Made by a program: the position numbers and the translations under genes | Notes under the pieces: model-generated | What the model was told of the DNA's origin: nothing | Database searches by the model: none | Seen by the model: the letters and a program-made list of their open reading frames with translations, nothing else | DNA from: Micrasema longulum | Lineage: Eukaryota > Arthropoda > Insecta > Trichoptera > Brachycentridae | Assembly: GCA_022494885.1 (NCBI GenBank) | Contig: JAGVSM010003937.1 | Coordinates: 124,001-188,000 of the forward strand | Direction of reading: 5' to 3' | DNA: 64,000 nucleotides | Shown: one piece after another, positions 10,840-22,110 of the stretch | How the letters are laid out: each line of letters starts with the position of its first letter | Position numbering within the stretch: position 1 is the first letter of the stretch

Positions 10840-11264
10840 ACATTAAAAATTGAATTATTTTTCCATCCGTCAAATTGTCGAAGAAACAACATAAAAATTT
10901 CGTTAGTGTTGCCAAGGTAGATTTTTTTTTTACCCGACTTTGCTCATTTAATAAAAGAACTAATGAAAATTAGACCTCGGATTAAACAACGCCGTGGGGG
11001 ACATTTGAATGACATTATCTTTAAAACATCAAATATTATTTAGCATGATGTAAAAATATCCGTTTTGTGTCAAATAAAATTTGTTTTATATTTTACGTAC
11101 AAAGTTCATAAATTCAATTACTCTTATTAAGTGACCCTTTATTTATCTAATCTGTTGTGTCAATCAATGCGGCGAAAGTATGTCTAAGTTGGGGAACTAT
11201 TGGACACAGTCCGATGTATTCAAATATGATTCTACGCTCCTTCTGAACTTTTTTTAATTCTATG
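10840..11264 (-). mobile_element. hAT-like non-autonomous element, copy 4 (truncated)
   Basis: Minus-strand match to the left half of the family: terminal CATAGAATTAAAAAAAGTTC at 11264, then 'GGAGCGTAGAATCATATTTG', 'CATCGGACTGTGTCCAATAG' and the 'TAATGAAAATTAGACCTCGG'-type interior. The right half, with its terminal repeat, is missing, so no target duplication can be checked. Confidence 0.75.
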
Positions 11265-12711
11265 GTTTTATGTAACATTCACAATTCAAGTTTTGACATT
11301 TTTTCAATACTTCCTTCCGCATATTTTAAAATATATTTAAAAAGAGAATAGAAAAAATATGCCTAATATCCCAGTAAATGTCTAGATTTTCGTATTCTTT
11401 GTGATTCCTTCGCCTTTTTTGGGTTATCTGATAATCTGTATTAAATCTGGTGTTTGTCAGACGGGTGATTTTTTTGTGTAACACGATATTTAAATGCCTT
11501 TGGTGTTTAACCCTTTAAAATCCGCTCTAAATATTTATACTCCTAAGTTTGTATTAATGCCTAGCTTAAGAATTACGTCGCATGTGACAGATTAAAATAA
11601 ATTATCGTTTTCGAATTTCGAATTAAATTTCTGTTTACCTTTCAAAAATATTTTATTGACTTGTCTATGTACCTAAGCGGAGTAAAAGAATTATTTTTTT
11701 TGTGGACAAAATCTTAACGTTTTTTATGTATTATAGGCATAATACATTCGTTTTCAAGGGCCAGCAGTAATAAAAAAAAGAGTAAAACCTTACAATAACC
11801 TATACCGATAAAAATCATTTTAGGATTGTCAATTACGAAGTTAGCTATAGTTTACAGCAAAACTGTATGTGTGTGTGTGTGTGTGTTATGTGTATGAACA
11901 TTTTGGTGTGTACACACGTGTGTTTATGTTAATGGATATATAAATTAAAATTCGTATCCCTCAACGTACAACTTTGCTGCAACAATTGTTTCGTGTTGGT
12001 ATTTCAAGCACAAATAGTAATAAGAATGCATCTTTTCTCAGAATTCTAAATAATTATAGCACGTTTTTCACTAAAATCTATATATATTTCCCCCCTTTAA
12101 ACAAATTTGAAGAAAATGCTGGAACCCCAATTGAAAATAATAATTATAATTTAATCAAACTCAACTTACCTAATATTTTATTTGTACTCTTTAGTATTGT
12201 AATTAATTATTTTGTTTGAATGAAGAGAGGAGGGAAGGCTGAGCTGGGGTTACTCCGTATGGATCCGCCGGCGAAAGGATTTTTAAGTCCGAGTCAACAA
12301 AACACATTTATGTTATTTTTTTATTTATTATTATTTCATTATTATTGTACTATTTTATTTATTTTTTACGCGTGGAATGATGCGGAGTGGCTTTTTTTGA
12401 CTTTGTATTTAGAAATGAATAGATAACTACATATAATTGGTCTATATTTTTTCTTTATTTGTAAATATTTATTTTTTGTTATAATGGCTGTTGTTTTCTT
12501 TTAATAATTAAAATAAAATAAAAATAAAAATAAATACACATAAATGTTAGTTTGCCTATCACAGGTCTTTTCCTTCTAGGCATTGATTGAAATAATGTAA
12601 ACCTATGTAATGAATGAAAAAATAGTTTAAAAAAACAATGGGTCTTACGTACTTCGGTCGAGAATCGCTAGCGCAGCGACAAACTTTCCCTAACACATTT
12701 GTTGCTAAATC
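11265..12711. other. Unassigned DNA; possible retroelement tail at 12520
   Basis: A (GT)n microsatellite lies at 11871-11886. Two adjacent open frames at 11974-12219 and 12220-12426 have no motif; the second covers a GC-richer patch (12225-12300). 12510-12535 is an A-rich (AAATA)-type tail that could end a retroposed copy, but I cannot identify its body. Confidence 0.4.
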
Positions 12712-12725
12712 AAATACCCAACATA

Positions 12726-13453
12726 GCATCCAATAAAAGCATTTTTATGTCTTGGATCCCTAGCCATTGTGGTATTCCCGGCAACGAGAGGGTGGACGAG
12801 TTGGCAAAGGAGGCGGTCCATTCCGGGGATCCTGCCTATAGTAATTTTCTACCACTAGGTGATCTCCTCGTTATGACAAAGGAGAAGCAACTTCACACAT
12901 GGCAAGAATATTGGGTAGCCTCCTCCCAAGCCAAGGGAAGACACCTTTTCCAATTGAAACCAAATGTAACAGAAAAGCCTTGGTTCTCCAAAGTGATTCT
13001 GAACAAATTTGAGACATCTTCTATATGCAGAATGCGCATTGGACATTGTTGAAATAGTTCTCATTTGTTTAAAATCCATGTCCGGGACTCTGCCATGTGC
13101 GAATGTCAGCTTGAGGGGGAAGATCTGAATCATGTTTTCTTTGGATGCCCCATAAATGATTGTTATCCTGAGTTCCTATCTGACCTCTCCAAAATCAGCG
13201 TACCATTCCCCACTAATATTTTAACTCTCTTGTCCCCCCCCAATAAACAGATATTAATTTGTAGTTATAAATGGAATTAAGTTGTAAATAAGTTATATAG
13301 TATGTAAAATGTATGTAATATAAAAACTAACACACCAACTTGTATGTATAGTACTAACACATGTGTAAATATTTCAATAAGATAAATTGAACTTGACACT
13401 GGCTAGAACACCCCAGTTAGGGGTGAAAAAAGCCAAAGAAGAAGAAGAAGAAG
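12726..13453 (+). pseudogene. 5'-truncated LINE: RNase H and C-terminal zinc region, (GAA)n tail, perfect TSD
   Basis: A 728-bp insertion is framed by an identical 14-bp target duplication, AAATACCCAACATA, at 12712-12725 and 13454-13467. Its single frame (12726-13280) begins inside the RNase H domain: 'WIPSHCGIPGNERVDELA' is the last catalytic block of LINE RNase H. It continues with 'ICRMRIGHC', one in-frame TGA (13050-13052), 'SHLFKIHVRDSAMCEC' and the cysteine motif 'EDLNHVFFGCP'. An RNase H followed by such a C-terminus points to the I/R1/LOA group rather than Jockey or CR1 (family knowledge). The 3' end is a (GAA) run at 13438-13453 instead of poly(A). Apart from the stop the frame is intact, so the insertion is fairly recent; the RT core was lost at integration. 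Confidence 0.9.
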
Positions 13454-13469
13454 AAATACCCAACATAAA

Positions 13470-13904
13470 ATTGAAACGCTATTGTTCTGTGGAATGGAGT
13501 TAAATGGCGTCTCTACAGCTGCAGCGCATTATTACTCTGAGGTTAAAACAGTTTTATGTTGAATAATTGTTGCGTTTTGCTAAAACGAATAAAAGCCCAG
13601 ACAAAACAACCGTTTTGACAAAAACGCAAAAACTCTGTGGTTTTTTTTTATAATTAAAGCATCCTTGATTAAGGTATGATTCTGCAGTGCGATTCTGAGC
13701 GCTCTTGCGGAAGGTAATCGAAGCGTTTCTAGTACGTAATTATTACCTTCGTAAATTGCGTGCTAGGAACACGTTCTCTACCCCTCAGAGAGCGTTTAGA
13801 ATACCAGCCTTAAGATCTTTAATGTTATTTATGATTTTTTATTGGTTTATTTATTCACTGGGTTGAAAATAATTTATATATGTTTAATTAATGATATTTT
13901 TCCA
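13470..13904. other. Mostly unassigned; family D end at 13517
   Basis: 'GCGCATTATTACTCTGAGG' at about 13521-13539 is the terminal block of repeat family D. 13690-13800 is GC-richer than its surroundings but has no frame or motif I recognise. Confidence 0.4.
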
Positions 13905-14005
13905 ACAGAGATGAAACGATAAAAAAAAATGGATGTCGTATGATCTGTTATCGGCTGGTTTAAGCGATCACTTTACGCACCATGTAATATTTTTTCCCTT
14001 TTTAG
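13905..14005 (+). mobile_element. Foldback element, family 1, copy c (fragment)
   Basis: 'ACAGAGATGAAACGAT', 'CTGGTTTAAGCGATCACTTT' and 'ACGCACCATGTAATATTTT' match the first arm of the family. The rest is missing. Confidence 0.6.
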
Positions 14006-14147
14006 CATCACAAATTGTAAAAAAATATCACTAGAAACTTTATAAGAAACATTATCAATTGTTTATGCAAAAACATTTAATTTTATTTTTAAATAGCCCT
14101 GAGTTGAGGCAAAGTTGCTAAATATTAAATATGTATAAAAACAGTTC

Positions 14148-14471
14148 TTAGAAATCAAGGAAGTAAAACTCGGATGAACTTTCTTCAACAGAAATAAATT
14201 TATACAGATCGTCTAAGAAAACATTTATTTGATTCCTTAAACATCGCTGTTTGATGGAATTATGCTGTGAAAACATCTCTAATCCCTGAAGCCTTTCAAA
14301 GGACCTAGGATCAACAGTGCGGTCCTTTGAAAACAATATAATCTTGACATCAACGGTATTAAGGCTGTTGACATTTTCACAAGTATTGAAGGGATACAAG
14401 TCTAAATAGCTTAGACTTTGTAATGACGGTATCGGCAAACCCCAACGTAGGTATCCAATATTATTAAGCAA
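14148..14471 (-). CDS. Unassigned open frame, possibly an exon remnant
   Basis: A 107-codon minus-strand frame with more balanced base composition than its surroundings. It is leucine-rich in parts ('IPSLQSLSYLDLYPFN', 'RSFERLQGLEMFSQHNSIKQ'), which recalls leucine-rich repeats, but spacing is irregular and I do not assign a domain. No promoter or splice evidence was identified. It could be a piece of a host gene or of a transposon I do not recognise. Confidence 0.25.
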   Translation of the reverse strand: MLNNIGYLRWGLPIPSLQSLSYLDLYPFNTCENVNSLNTVDVKIILFSKDRTVDPRSFERLQGLEMFSQHNSIKQRCLRNQINVFLDDLYKFISVEESSSEFYFLDF

Positions 14472-15272
14472 TCAAATCTATATTCTCGAGACCTTAAATC
14501 AAAAGATTCCCCACAAATCTTAAATAGGGTTGCTTTTTATGATAAGAATTTAAATATGTTAAGGCAAGGCGTTCATGTTTTATTTAAAAAAAATACGTTA
14601 TTAAGGCTTTTACCATTCTTGTTACTACTAACCAGAAAAAAACACTATGTACAAATGTTAAATCGGAGCAAAACAATATTACAGACAAGGCAGATAAAAC
14701 ATATATACCTTAAACCATTTTAAAAGACAAAGAACATAGAAGATCTTAAAATTAACAACGATTGTTAATAAAAATTGCAATACTAATATGCATTATTAAG
14801 AAAAACATCAAAAACGTATTTAAGTAAATCTTTGATTTTAAAATGTAAATATTTTTATATTCCCTTAAACACATTTTTCAACCTTTTTTAACTTAATAAC
14901 ATATTTTAGATCATAATTTTAATAGGCTCTTTTATTTGTTTTTTTTTTAAACGGGAAAAACATTTTTTTTATTGTTTTAGTTGCATTTATCAGCACCCAC
15001 TATTTTTTCTTTAGTTTCAGAATAGTAATGTAGGTATATGTTAATTATTTTATTAATTTATATTTTTTTATTTATTTTTTACTCTTCAAAAAATATTTTT
15101 AATATCTGGTTTTGATCAGTTTTCGCTATGTATATATGTTTATAATTTTATATATGTACAATATTATGTCAGTCGTCTTTTAATTGACTCTTAATTAACA
15201 CTAATCTAAGCACCTGACGACAAACTTTTATTTAATAGTTTATATGGACTAATGTGTTTTTATAACTTACAC
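14472..15272. other. AT-rich DNA, nothing recognised
   Basis: Poly(T) and poly(A) runs only; no tail, terminal repeat or open frame of note. Confidence 0.45.
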
Positions 15273-15599
15273 ACAGGGTGTTCATTAAACCCTGTCACAT
15301 CCGAATTCACGATGATCAGTATAAGCAAAAAGACCTATTGGCATATTAAAATAAATTTTTAGATCGAATAAAATTTAACGAAATAAAATATCAAAACAAC
15401 CAAATGGTTGCTTACTTCTGCACGAGAGAAACGAGGAGGGGGGAGGGGATAGTCTACTACACCGCTAACATTTGTTTTTTTAAATATTTTTTTTTTTTTT
15501 AAATTTTATTTGTTCTAAATATTTTTTTTAATAATATGTCTTCTTACCCATACTGATCATCGTGGTTTCGGATGTGACAGGGTTTAAAGAACACCCTGT
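15273..15599. mobile_element. Palindromic MITE, family 3, copy 1
   Basis: Long terminal inverted repeats: 'ACAGGGTGTTCATTAAACCC' then 'TGTCACATCCGAA' and 'CACGATGATCAGTAT' on the left, and the complement of the same blocks on the right, together about 50 bases per arm. It shares an internal 'CAAATGGTTGCTTACTTCTG' with copy 2 at 26492. No coding capacity. The ACAGGGTGTTC start resembles Tc1/mariner-type ends, but a clean TA duplication is not seen. Confidence 0.85.
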
Positions 15600-16349
15600 T
15601 TATATTGTAGTAACACGAGTATTTTATTGAATTATGAATTTTCAACTCTTAAAAGATTGTGGTAAATAATACCTTTGCGCGCGGTGACGTAACATTGTGT
15701 TACCACTAGTAAAAGAAGGAATTTTCGAATGTTCAGACATTTGAATAAAAAACATGGAGACATACTGTTTGATAATTCATTTATGAATATAAACATATAA
15801 TTTAACCCTATTATAGCAAAATTAATTATAAATCACAAATGTCATCAACCGACTGTAGACTGAATCTTTTTTACACAACACCCGCCTCAGAACAGCGTCT
15901 CTGTCTTTTTTGTTATGAGTTATATCTTCATGCTCTCTCTTATACAGGTATGTTGCTGAATTAGCGGGTATTCATTCTTCGCGTAGCAAGGATAAATATT
16001 TTTTGTATCAACATCCAACATAGTTATACAAATTTTACTTTCCAAATCTGGTGTAAAAATGTCCATTTGAAGATTACAAAAAATTACTTCATCATCGAAA
16101 AAATAACAGATATATTTTAATTCTTGTTTCCTATGTCGACTTGTGTGACATCGCAGCCACACAAGAGTTAATATATACAAGCGAATACGATTTACATTTT
16201 TTTCTAATTTTTTTATACGTGAAAACATTACACAAAATATAAATATCTCGGTCTCTCTTACAATGTTGGTCAAATTATTTATCTATTAATATGCGCGTGA
16301 ATGTCATTTAATTTTATAATTTAAAAAAATATTTTTTTAAATATATTTT
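15600..16349. other. AT-rich DNA with one unassigned 117-codon frame
   Basis: The minus-strand frame 15920-16273 has no domain, signal peptide or repeat I recognise. Its 3' half has a mixed composition that could be coding, but without a second copy or a splice context I leave it unassigned. Confidence 0.3.
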
Positions 16350-16870
16350 TTTTATATTTGTTTATTTTTCCAAGAAAGTTTCCAATAATTACAAAAATAC
16401 ACTTTGGAAAAATACATCTTAAAATTAAGCTATAACATGAATTGGAAAAAATGCTCGCAAAGACTTCTGCTGATCTTACGAAAAAAATATTTATTTGCAG
16501 TATGCATTAAAAAAAAAAAAAATGTATCTTTCTGTTCCTTCCACGCTAATCCAAGACATCAAACTTTATTTTAACTGTACCAGTGATTTAATGTTTTGTA
16601 GTTCCATGGTCAAAAGATTAAAGGATCTTTGACTAACATGTAAGGAGTGCCTCTGTGCGAACTTAGTTCTGCATTCTGGAACTGACAGTACACCAACTAT
16701 TGCTAATACGATTTAAATTATTACTAAACAATTCCTTATACAAGTAAACATATTTCAGGCACTGAAATAAATTTAATTTTCTAAAACTAAAGAGTCCACT
16801 TTCTACGTATAATTTATTACTAGGAAATAGTCTATGTTTTTTGTAATTTAATTGTTTTTTACTATTGTTA
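16350..16870 (-). pseudogene. LINE C-terminal remnant with 3' hairpin
   Basis: Minus strand. The frame from 16870 reads 'RLFPSNKLYVESGLFSFRKL' and 'LKYVYLYKELFS', typical of the segment after the RT in Jockey/RTE-type LINEs. After a stop it continues 'FAQRHSLHVSQRSFNLLTME'. The 3' region holds a 10-bp-stem hairpin, ATTTTTCCAA / TTGGAAAAAT (16364-16413), before an A-rich end. Truncated at the 5' side, with at least one disabling change. Confidence 0.6.
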
Positions 16871-16924
16871 TTTTTTTTGTAAAGATAATATATCCACAAA
16901 TAATAAGATTCAGTTGCAGACAAG

Positions 16925-17364
16925 TTGATGTATTTAGATTTGAAGTCATATTAGCAGCTACTAAAGGTATATTCCTAAGACTAGACTTCTATTCAGCGTT
17001 CGGCGTCCCGTTACCAGTCACTAAAACAAAATGCTACATCCGCAAGGGCCTCCCATAGGGAAGCTCCCATTTGATAAAGTCCCAATTAAAATCGTATAAA
17101 GCTGTGAAATCGTAGACGTGGGCGAGCCGGCTTATCTTGCGGAGTTTAGAGATTAACCCGGAAATGGCCGCGAGAGAAAGAAATACCCACAAACCAAAAT
17201 TTCTAACTCATAAATTTTAGTGGTGCTTTACATTTTTTAAATGTATTATTAGACTATGAAAACAAACCGAAAAAATCTAATGTCTTCTTCCTCTCCATCT
17301 TTTAAGAAATACTTAGATCTGTGTTACAGAAAACTAGTTGTTCTCCTGAGATGTTGAGGTTCAA
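16925..17364. other. Unassigned DNA
   Basis: 16990-17180 is GC-richer ('GGGCGAGCCGGCTTATCTTG') but no long frame or family block is visible. Confidence 0.4.
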
Positions 17365-18345
17365 CTGTTTTTTTTATCTATTTATTTATCAAAAGTATAC
17401 AAAAATTAACATATAAATTATCAAGTCCTACTGAATTGCATAAAATGCAGTTTGTTACCATGTGCTTGTAGTTAAGTTCTTATATATATACACATAATCG
17501 TATCTCTTAAATTCTACAAACATATAAAAACTCTTATTTCTATGTGAAAAAAATAAAAATATGTACATCGAAAATAAAAAAATATCCTAATAAAAAAAAA
17601 ACACGAAAAAACTTTAATGTAGAAAAACACGTTCTAAAAGCCAGATTTTCAGCAGACGTCTTTCTCTTGAGCCGGATAAGTTTTTTTGATGTTTATATTT
17701 AATGGGAGCATATTATAAATTTTTGGTACATTGTAGTCTAGTGTTCTTTTTTTTTCTTCCATTTGGTAATTTTGAATCACAAGTTCTCATCGGTGAGTTG
17801 TCCTGATAGTTGAAAGTAGGACCCAAAAGATATGGCTTCCAGTAAACCGGAAATCTTTCACAACACATCCATCCACACCCATAATGTGTTAATGGCAAAG
17901 AGATTTAAGAAAAGTGAAACCCGAAGAATTCCAAGTTGTGCGATGACTACATATTTCAGACATTGCATAGGAGAAAAGTTGTTAATGCTAATCTAAAACA
18001 GAAATAGTACTGGACCCAAAATGCTTTCCTGTGGTACACCATATTTTATTTTTTGGGGTTAAGATAGTTTATTATCAATAGAAACAGATTGAGTTTTTCC
18101 ATCAAGATAACATTTAAACCAATGTAATTAAATGCCATTCACTCCAATATTTGAGTCATTTACACAATACTCTATAGAATACAGTGTCGAGAGCCTTTGC
18201 AGGATCTATAAAAATCGCTAGGCACTTTTTGCTGTTATCAATACTATCGACAATGTAGTTAGTAAGTTCACTTATAACGTGGTTTGTACTAATACCCATT
18301 CTTAACCCAAATTGATTTTGTGAGAAGATTTGATAAATAACAAAT
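17365..18345 (-). pseudogene. LINE RT-domain to C-terminus, interrupted and decayed
   Basis: Minus strand. 'QNQFGLRMGISTNHVI' and 'CLAIFIDPAKALDTV' (18315-18190) correspond to RT motifs up to the FxDxxKAFDTV block; the first catalytic aspartate is present and 'KAFD' has become 'KALD'. 'KYGVPQESILGPVLFL' (about 18045-18000) is the GVPQGSILGPLLF block with one change. The middle (17870-17990) matches repeat family E. 'DYNVPKIYNMLPLNI' (17740-17700) is the KIYNxLP C-terminus. A T-rich to A-rich tail ends near 17370. Frameshifts and stops throughout; probably CR1/Jockey-like. Confidence 0.75.
17870..17990 (+). repeat. Repeat family E, copy 1
   Basis: 'GCAAAGAGATTTAAGAAAAG', 'GAAGAATTCCAAGTTGTGCG' and 'CATATTTCAGACATTGCA' align with 28600-28690 and, inverted, with 48140-48235. 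It lies within the decayed LINE, so it is either part of that LINE family or a nested insertion. Confidence 0.5.
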
Positions 18346-18464
18346 TTCTACTTCTGGTGAAAATAAATTGATTGCAACAGAGAAAAGCCATCATCGTAAA
18401 AAATCTCCGTTCTTCGTTTCTCCAATGAAAGCAGATTAATAATAAACAACAAACAAACAAACAA

Positions 18465-19290
18465 ACCATCACGCCATTTCCCCGTAGGGGTAGGCAGAGA
18501 GGATAGAAGGCCATATTACTCTGTCTTTGCATACAGACCTCGCTTCCTCTATGTTTATACATCTCCTCATGCACGCGGGCCGATTATTCCTATTCTCGAC
18601 ATGTTCATCTTCAAATATTTGATAGAATTGATCGTGCTGTCTTTCTCGGTCTTCCTCGTTTTCTGCATCTATCAACGTTCGCATCGTAGATCCTTTAAGC
18701 CGCTTTTTTGCCGTCCATTTGCTCTACATGTCCAATCCAATGCAGCACCATATTTTTTATTCTGTCGATAATGCCTATCTCAGCCTTACATAATGTACGG
18801 ATCTCAACATTTGTGCATCTATCGTACATAGTTTTACCACGCATTTGTCTGAGAGATCGTATTTCGCTAGCATTCAGCCTTCTTCCATCCCTGTTTTTCC
18901 AAGTCCATAATTCGCTCCCATACAGCAGGGTCGGGACCAGGACTCCATTGTGAACTGATAATTTTGCCTCTTGCGACAAACATTTATTTGCCAAGGTTGA
19001 TTTGAGTGCCCCGTTCACTCTGTTCCCGGCACTCACCCTCCTTTCAATATCATTCTCAGTCATTCCATCTCTAGTAAACATACTTCCCATTCACAGTGAT
19101 TTCACATTTAGTCATACTTTTATTTCTTTCGAAAACCATCACATCCGATTTATCAACATTCATCAGCAAATCGTTTCCCTTGCATACATCGTAGACCTTG
19201 GTTACCAAGAATCGCAGTACCTTTTTGTAGTCAACAAAAAGCACGTCATCATCAGCATACAAAATTGCTCTTTTTTAGTATAGAAATATT
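18465..19290 (-). pseudogene. RTE-like LINE, RT palm to C-terminus
   Basis: Minus strand in three frames. The first piece holds the catalytic 'MYADDDVLFVD' box with both aspartates, followed by 'LLMNVDKSDVMVFERN'. The next frame (19090-18695) reads 'GSMFTRDGMTENDIERR', 'VLVPTLLYGSELWTWKN' and 'LHWIGHVEQMD', all typical of RTE-clade thumb and C-terminal regions. The last piece, 'EEARSVCKDRVIWPSILSAY', is the C-terminal end, and a (TTTG)n-type tail lies at 18440-18470. Frameshifts near 19080 and 18690 disable it; the 5' part and endonuclease are missing. Confidence 0.85.
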
Positions 19291-19794
19291 AACCCTTGTG
19301 CAATCCGATCAATTATGCCATTTTTCTTGAAAACGGTGTTGGATATATATAAAAACTGTTAACAATACTTGAATGGGTAGTTTTTATCTTTCATAATTAA
19401 TACCCTCGTCTTAAGCATCGCTGTCATTTCAGTGTTACGCACTAATTACGCTCTTTCTATTGACTATCTCCGCCTTGCCCTGAACTAGACCTCTAAGCCA
19501 GAGCGAGGTAAATGCGTCAATGTACGTTAATGTTTATTTCAATGTTCATTTCCATAGCTACTAATATTCCCTTTCATCGAAGTTCAAACGAATGATACAA
19601 CTACAGACTACAGGTAACGTGAGGTGAACAAAAACATAGGCATCTCTCTTCAAAAGGCATATAACCGAGCTTAGTAAAATTGGTATTAATTATGTCGCTT
19701 TGACGAATTTTCTCTCCAATTTATCAAATTTATTTTCATGTCATGACAGCAATTTGATTTAATTTTTGTTTTTTATAAATAACTGTGCTTATCA
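19291..19794. other. AT-rich DNA, nothing recognised
   Basis: No repeat block or frame I can assign. Confidence 0.45.
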
Positions 19795-19960
19795 ACATTA
19801 TTTCGAGCGTGTCCAAATGTTTGTAGATGAGAAGGTTCTGGATTTGTACCTTGGGAGTAAATTAACTTTGATAGAGATATAAGTTTAGACGTTTACAAGG
19901 CTTATGAATTGTCATCTGCAGGTTAACGTAATCACTAAACACTGTATAATATCCAAGTTG
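19795..19960 (+). mobile_element. Foldback element, family 1, copy d (old)
   Basis: 'GAGCGTGTCCAAATGTTTGT' and 'GGCTTATGAATTGTCATCTG' with 'ATCACTAAACACTGTATAAT' follow the family order but with many changes. Only the left arm is present. Confidence 0.55.
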
Positions 19961-19974
19961 AACAAAAACATGTA

Positions 19975-20230
19975 TTTTTTATCTAATTTTAAATTTTACT
20001 TAAATTTTAAATTCCACATAAAATTTTTATAAGTATGAATGTATTATTGTTTTATGTTTTTCTTTATATATCTTATGTTTTTATTTTGTTTCTCATGAAC
20101 TCGCATATTTAAAATTATATAAACTCTACTAAATAAACAACTACAACAGTGTAAGTCACTCTCCAAGCACAAGAGTTAGTCTCTTTTTTGGAGAGTTACA
20201 GTGATAGCATTTACTAGATGTATAAAGAAG
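19975..20230 (+). mobile_element. LINE 3' end with double-stem hairpin
   Basis: A T-rich stretch leads into a hairpin at 20158-20196 with outer arms ACTCTCCAA and TTGGAGAGT and an inner AAGAG/CTCTT stem. The inner stem equals that at 1381-1419 while the outer arms differ on both sides together. Inferred to be the 3' untranslated region of the same LINE group. Confidence 0.5.
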
Positions 20231-20559
20231 TTCTGGATAGAATTTTTCAAAAACATGTACCTTTTATGAAATTTATTAATAAAAAAAAATTTAAAAAATA
20301 TATTTTCATGTTTTTTAAATGGTCTCTGGGGTTTTTTACGTTTATCGAAATTAATATAAAAGTATTTTTTTTAAGTAAATACAAATGGAAACAATAAAAA
20401 ATAAATAAAACCAAAAAACAGAATTGGGGCTCGAAAATAAAATGACTAAATGACCCAATCTTGTATAATATTATGCTCTGCCATTAATAAAAGCCTTTCC
20501 TTAAATATTGATATTCAAAATCAAAACACATCGATAGAGCTACATTCATTGCCAATGTT

Positions 20560-20940
20560 TATGTGATTTCTGAATAGGGAAATATCACATACTACGAATA
20601 CCAATAAAAATATTTTAAATGGATTTGGAATAATTCATTGTATTTCCAAAATCAATATGGATACAGTGGAGAAATGTTTTCATACATAAATTTAAAAAAG
20701 AAATTTAATAAAAATTCGTTGCTAGAAAAATGCGACGTGTTTGGCCTAGGTGGTTGTGACGTCAAGATTTGCGATATTGTTCTGAACAAATTTCAATGGC
20801 CAGAAACAAATATACATGAATCGTAACGTATTAGGGGCGTGGCCAATGGAATGGCCGTTTTTGCAGGAATTCAAAATTACAAATTTAAAAGTATTTTTTA
20901 TGCTATTAATTATTAGCAAAAACATTTTTTTTAATGGACA
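20560..20940 (+). repeat. Repeat family F, copy 1
   Basis: Conserved blocks shared with 25445-25795 in the same order: 'AATATCACATACTACGAATA', 'GAAATGTTTTCATACATAA', 'GTGACGTCAAGATTTG' and 'CGTATTAGGGGCGTGGCCAA'. Unit about 370 bases. Contains a TGACGTCA palindrome and a GGGGCGTGG motif. The two short open frames over it are not kept in copy 2. Confidence 0.75.
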
Positions 20941-21250
20941 GTATTTTATTACTTTAAAAAAGTTTTTTTTTAATATATGTATTTCCCCATTGGAACTTAG
21001 AGCATAGAGTCGGCTACCAACTCATATGCGTCTCCACACGTCAGGTCCATGTCCCGTAATTTAGACACCAACTTCTAATATGTTCGCAGCAGTCGACGTT
21101 CAGGAGATTGGAACCTGATTCCTTATAACTTGTAGGCAAGCGAGATAGAACAGCATTGATGAAAATGATGCTCTAGTTCTTAATGCTTGGCCATTGTCGT
21201 GAGGCATTTACAGCGCGGCACGAGCGTGAACTTATGGCAAACAAGTGTAG
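20941..21250. other. Unassigned DNA
   Basis: No block recognised; leads into the GC-rich hairpin. Confidence 0.4.
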
Positions 21251-21251
21251 T

Positions 21252-21330
21252 GTCCATAGTGAGTGCGCAGGCGCGGCAAGGTGCCGCGTACTGCGCCCGC
21301 ACCGCGCCGCAAACTTTCGCTACTATGGAC
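21252..21330. repeat. GC-rich nested hairpin
   Basis: Outer arms GTCCATAGT (21252) and ACTATGGAC (21322) enclose a compact hairpin at 21265-21296: GCGCAG and CGCGGCA pair with TGCCGCG and CTGCGC around an AGG loop, 13 pairs with two small internal offsets. It stands out as a C+G-rich island in AT-rich DNA. The complementary short open frames on both strands are consequences of the palindrome. Confidence 0.8.
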
Positions 21331-21499
21331 AAGCAATAAACGCTTCGTTTAAGCTTTCTCAATTTAAATGAAAGCTACATTTATATGGATACATAATTCC
21401 AATCTGTCATTTGTAACAATTTGTAACAGGGAGTAATCCGCAGTATTACCAGGCAACATCTCATTTTGAAAAAAAAAGTTGTTATTAGTGTTACACGAT

Positions 21500-21570
21500 A
21501 TTTATTGTTTACAAAAACACTACTACAGTTTCGGGAGAGCACTCCTCTTATCAACAGAATAAAAATTGTG
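21500..21570 (-). ncRNA. Hammerhead-like motif (weak)
   Basis: On the minus strand at 21556-21521 the order is 'TTGATAAGAGGAG', 'TGCTCTCC', 'CGAAACTGTAGTA', which resembles the CUGANGA box, a helix II and the GAAA box of hammerhead ribozymes found in Penelope-like elements. The first box deviates (UUGAUAA), so activity is doubtful. Confidence 0.35.
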
Positions 21571-21629
21571 TAACACTATTAACAAAGTTTTATTTTCAAA
21601 ATAATTTATAATGAAGTGTTACTTATTTA

Positions 21630-22110
21630 TTTATTCATTTATTTATTAATGAAATCATACAGTCTTTAAATAAAACAAGGTACAAAAGAAGAACCAAAAA
21701 AAGTAAGACATATTACAGATTTCACACTAATTTATTATGAATGCAGGAGGAGAGGGGAAAAAAAATTGAATACTAAAAAAGTAAAAATAAAAATATTACA
21801 TAAAAAGTTCATAAAAAGGAGAAGACATTGTATAGCTACTCTACTTTCCTCCCTCTCTCTCTGCTTCCATGAACATTTAAATTTAATTGTAAAAAATCAC
21901 AACCAACAATAAATTATTAGATGCAGGTAGTAGATGTAAGAAAGTATAAATTAAGAGTTGAAATCAAATGTTTAAAATTAAAAGTTAAAGTTAAAATTAA
22001 ATAGAAAAGTTTAAATTAAAATTAAGTTAAAAATTTAAATTAAAAGTTAAAATTAAGAATTAAAATTAAAAAGTTAAAATTGAAAGATAAAATTAAAAAT
22101 CAGTAACGAT
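21630..22110. repeat. A-rich LINE-tail-like region and AAATTAAA low-complexity tract
   Basis: 21630-21660 is a (TTTATTTA) run that could be a reverse LINE tail. 21965-22100 consists of imperfect AAATTAAAGTT-type units. Confidence 0.6.

Noticed and set aside
21180..21371. Facing open frames with many Cys and Arg as a small secreted protein
   Set aside because: Both frames are generated by the GC-rich hairpin; no second copy or signal peptide supports coding.
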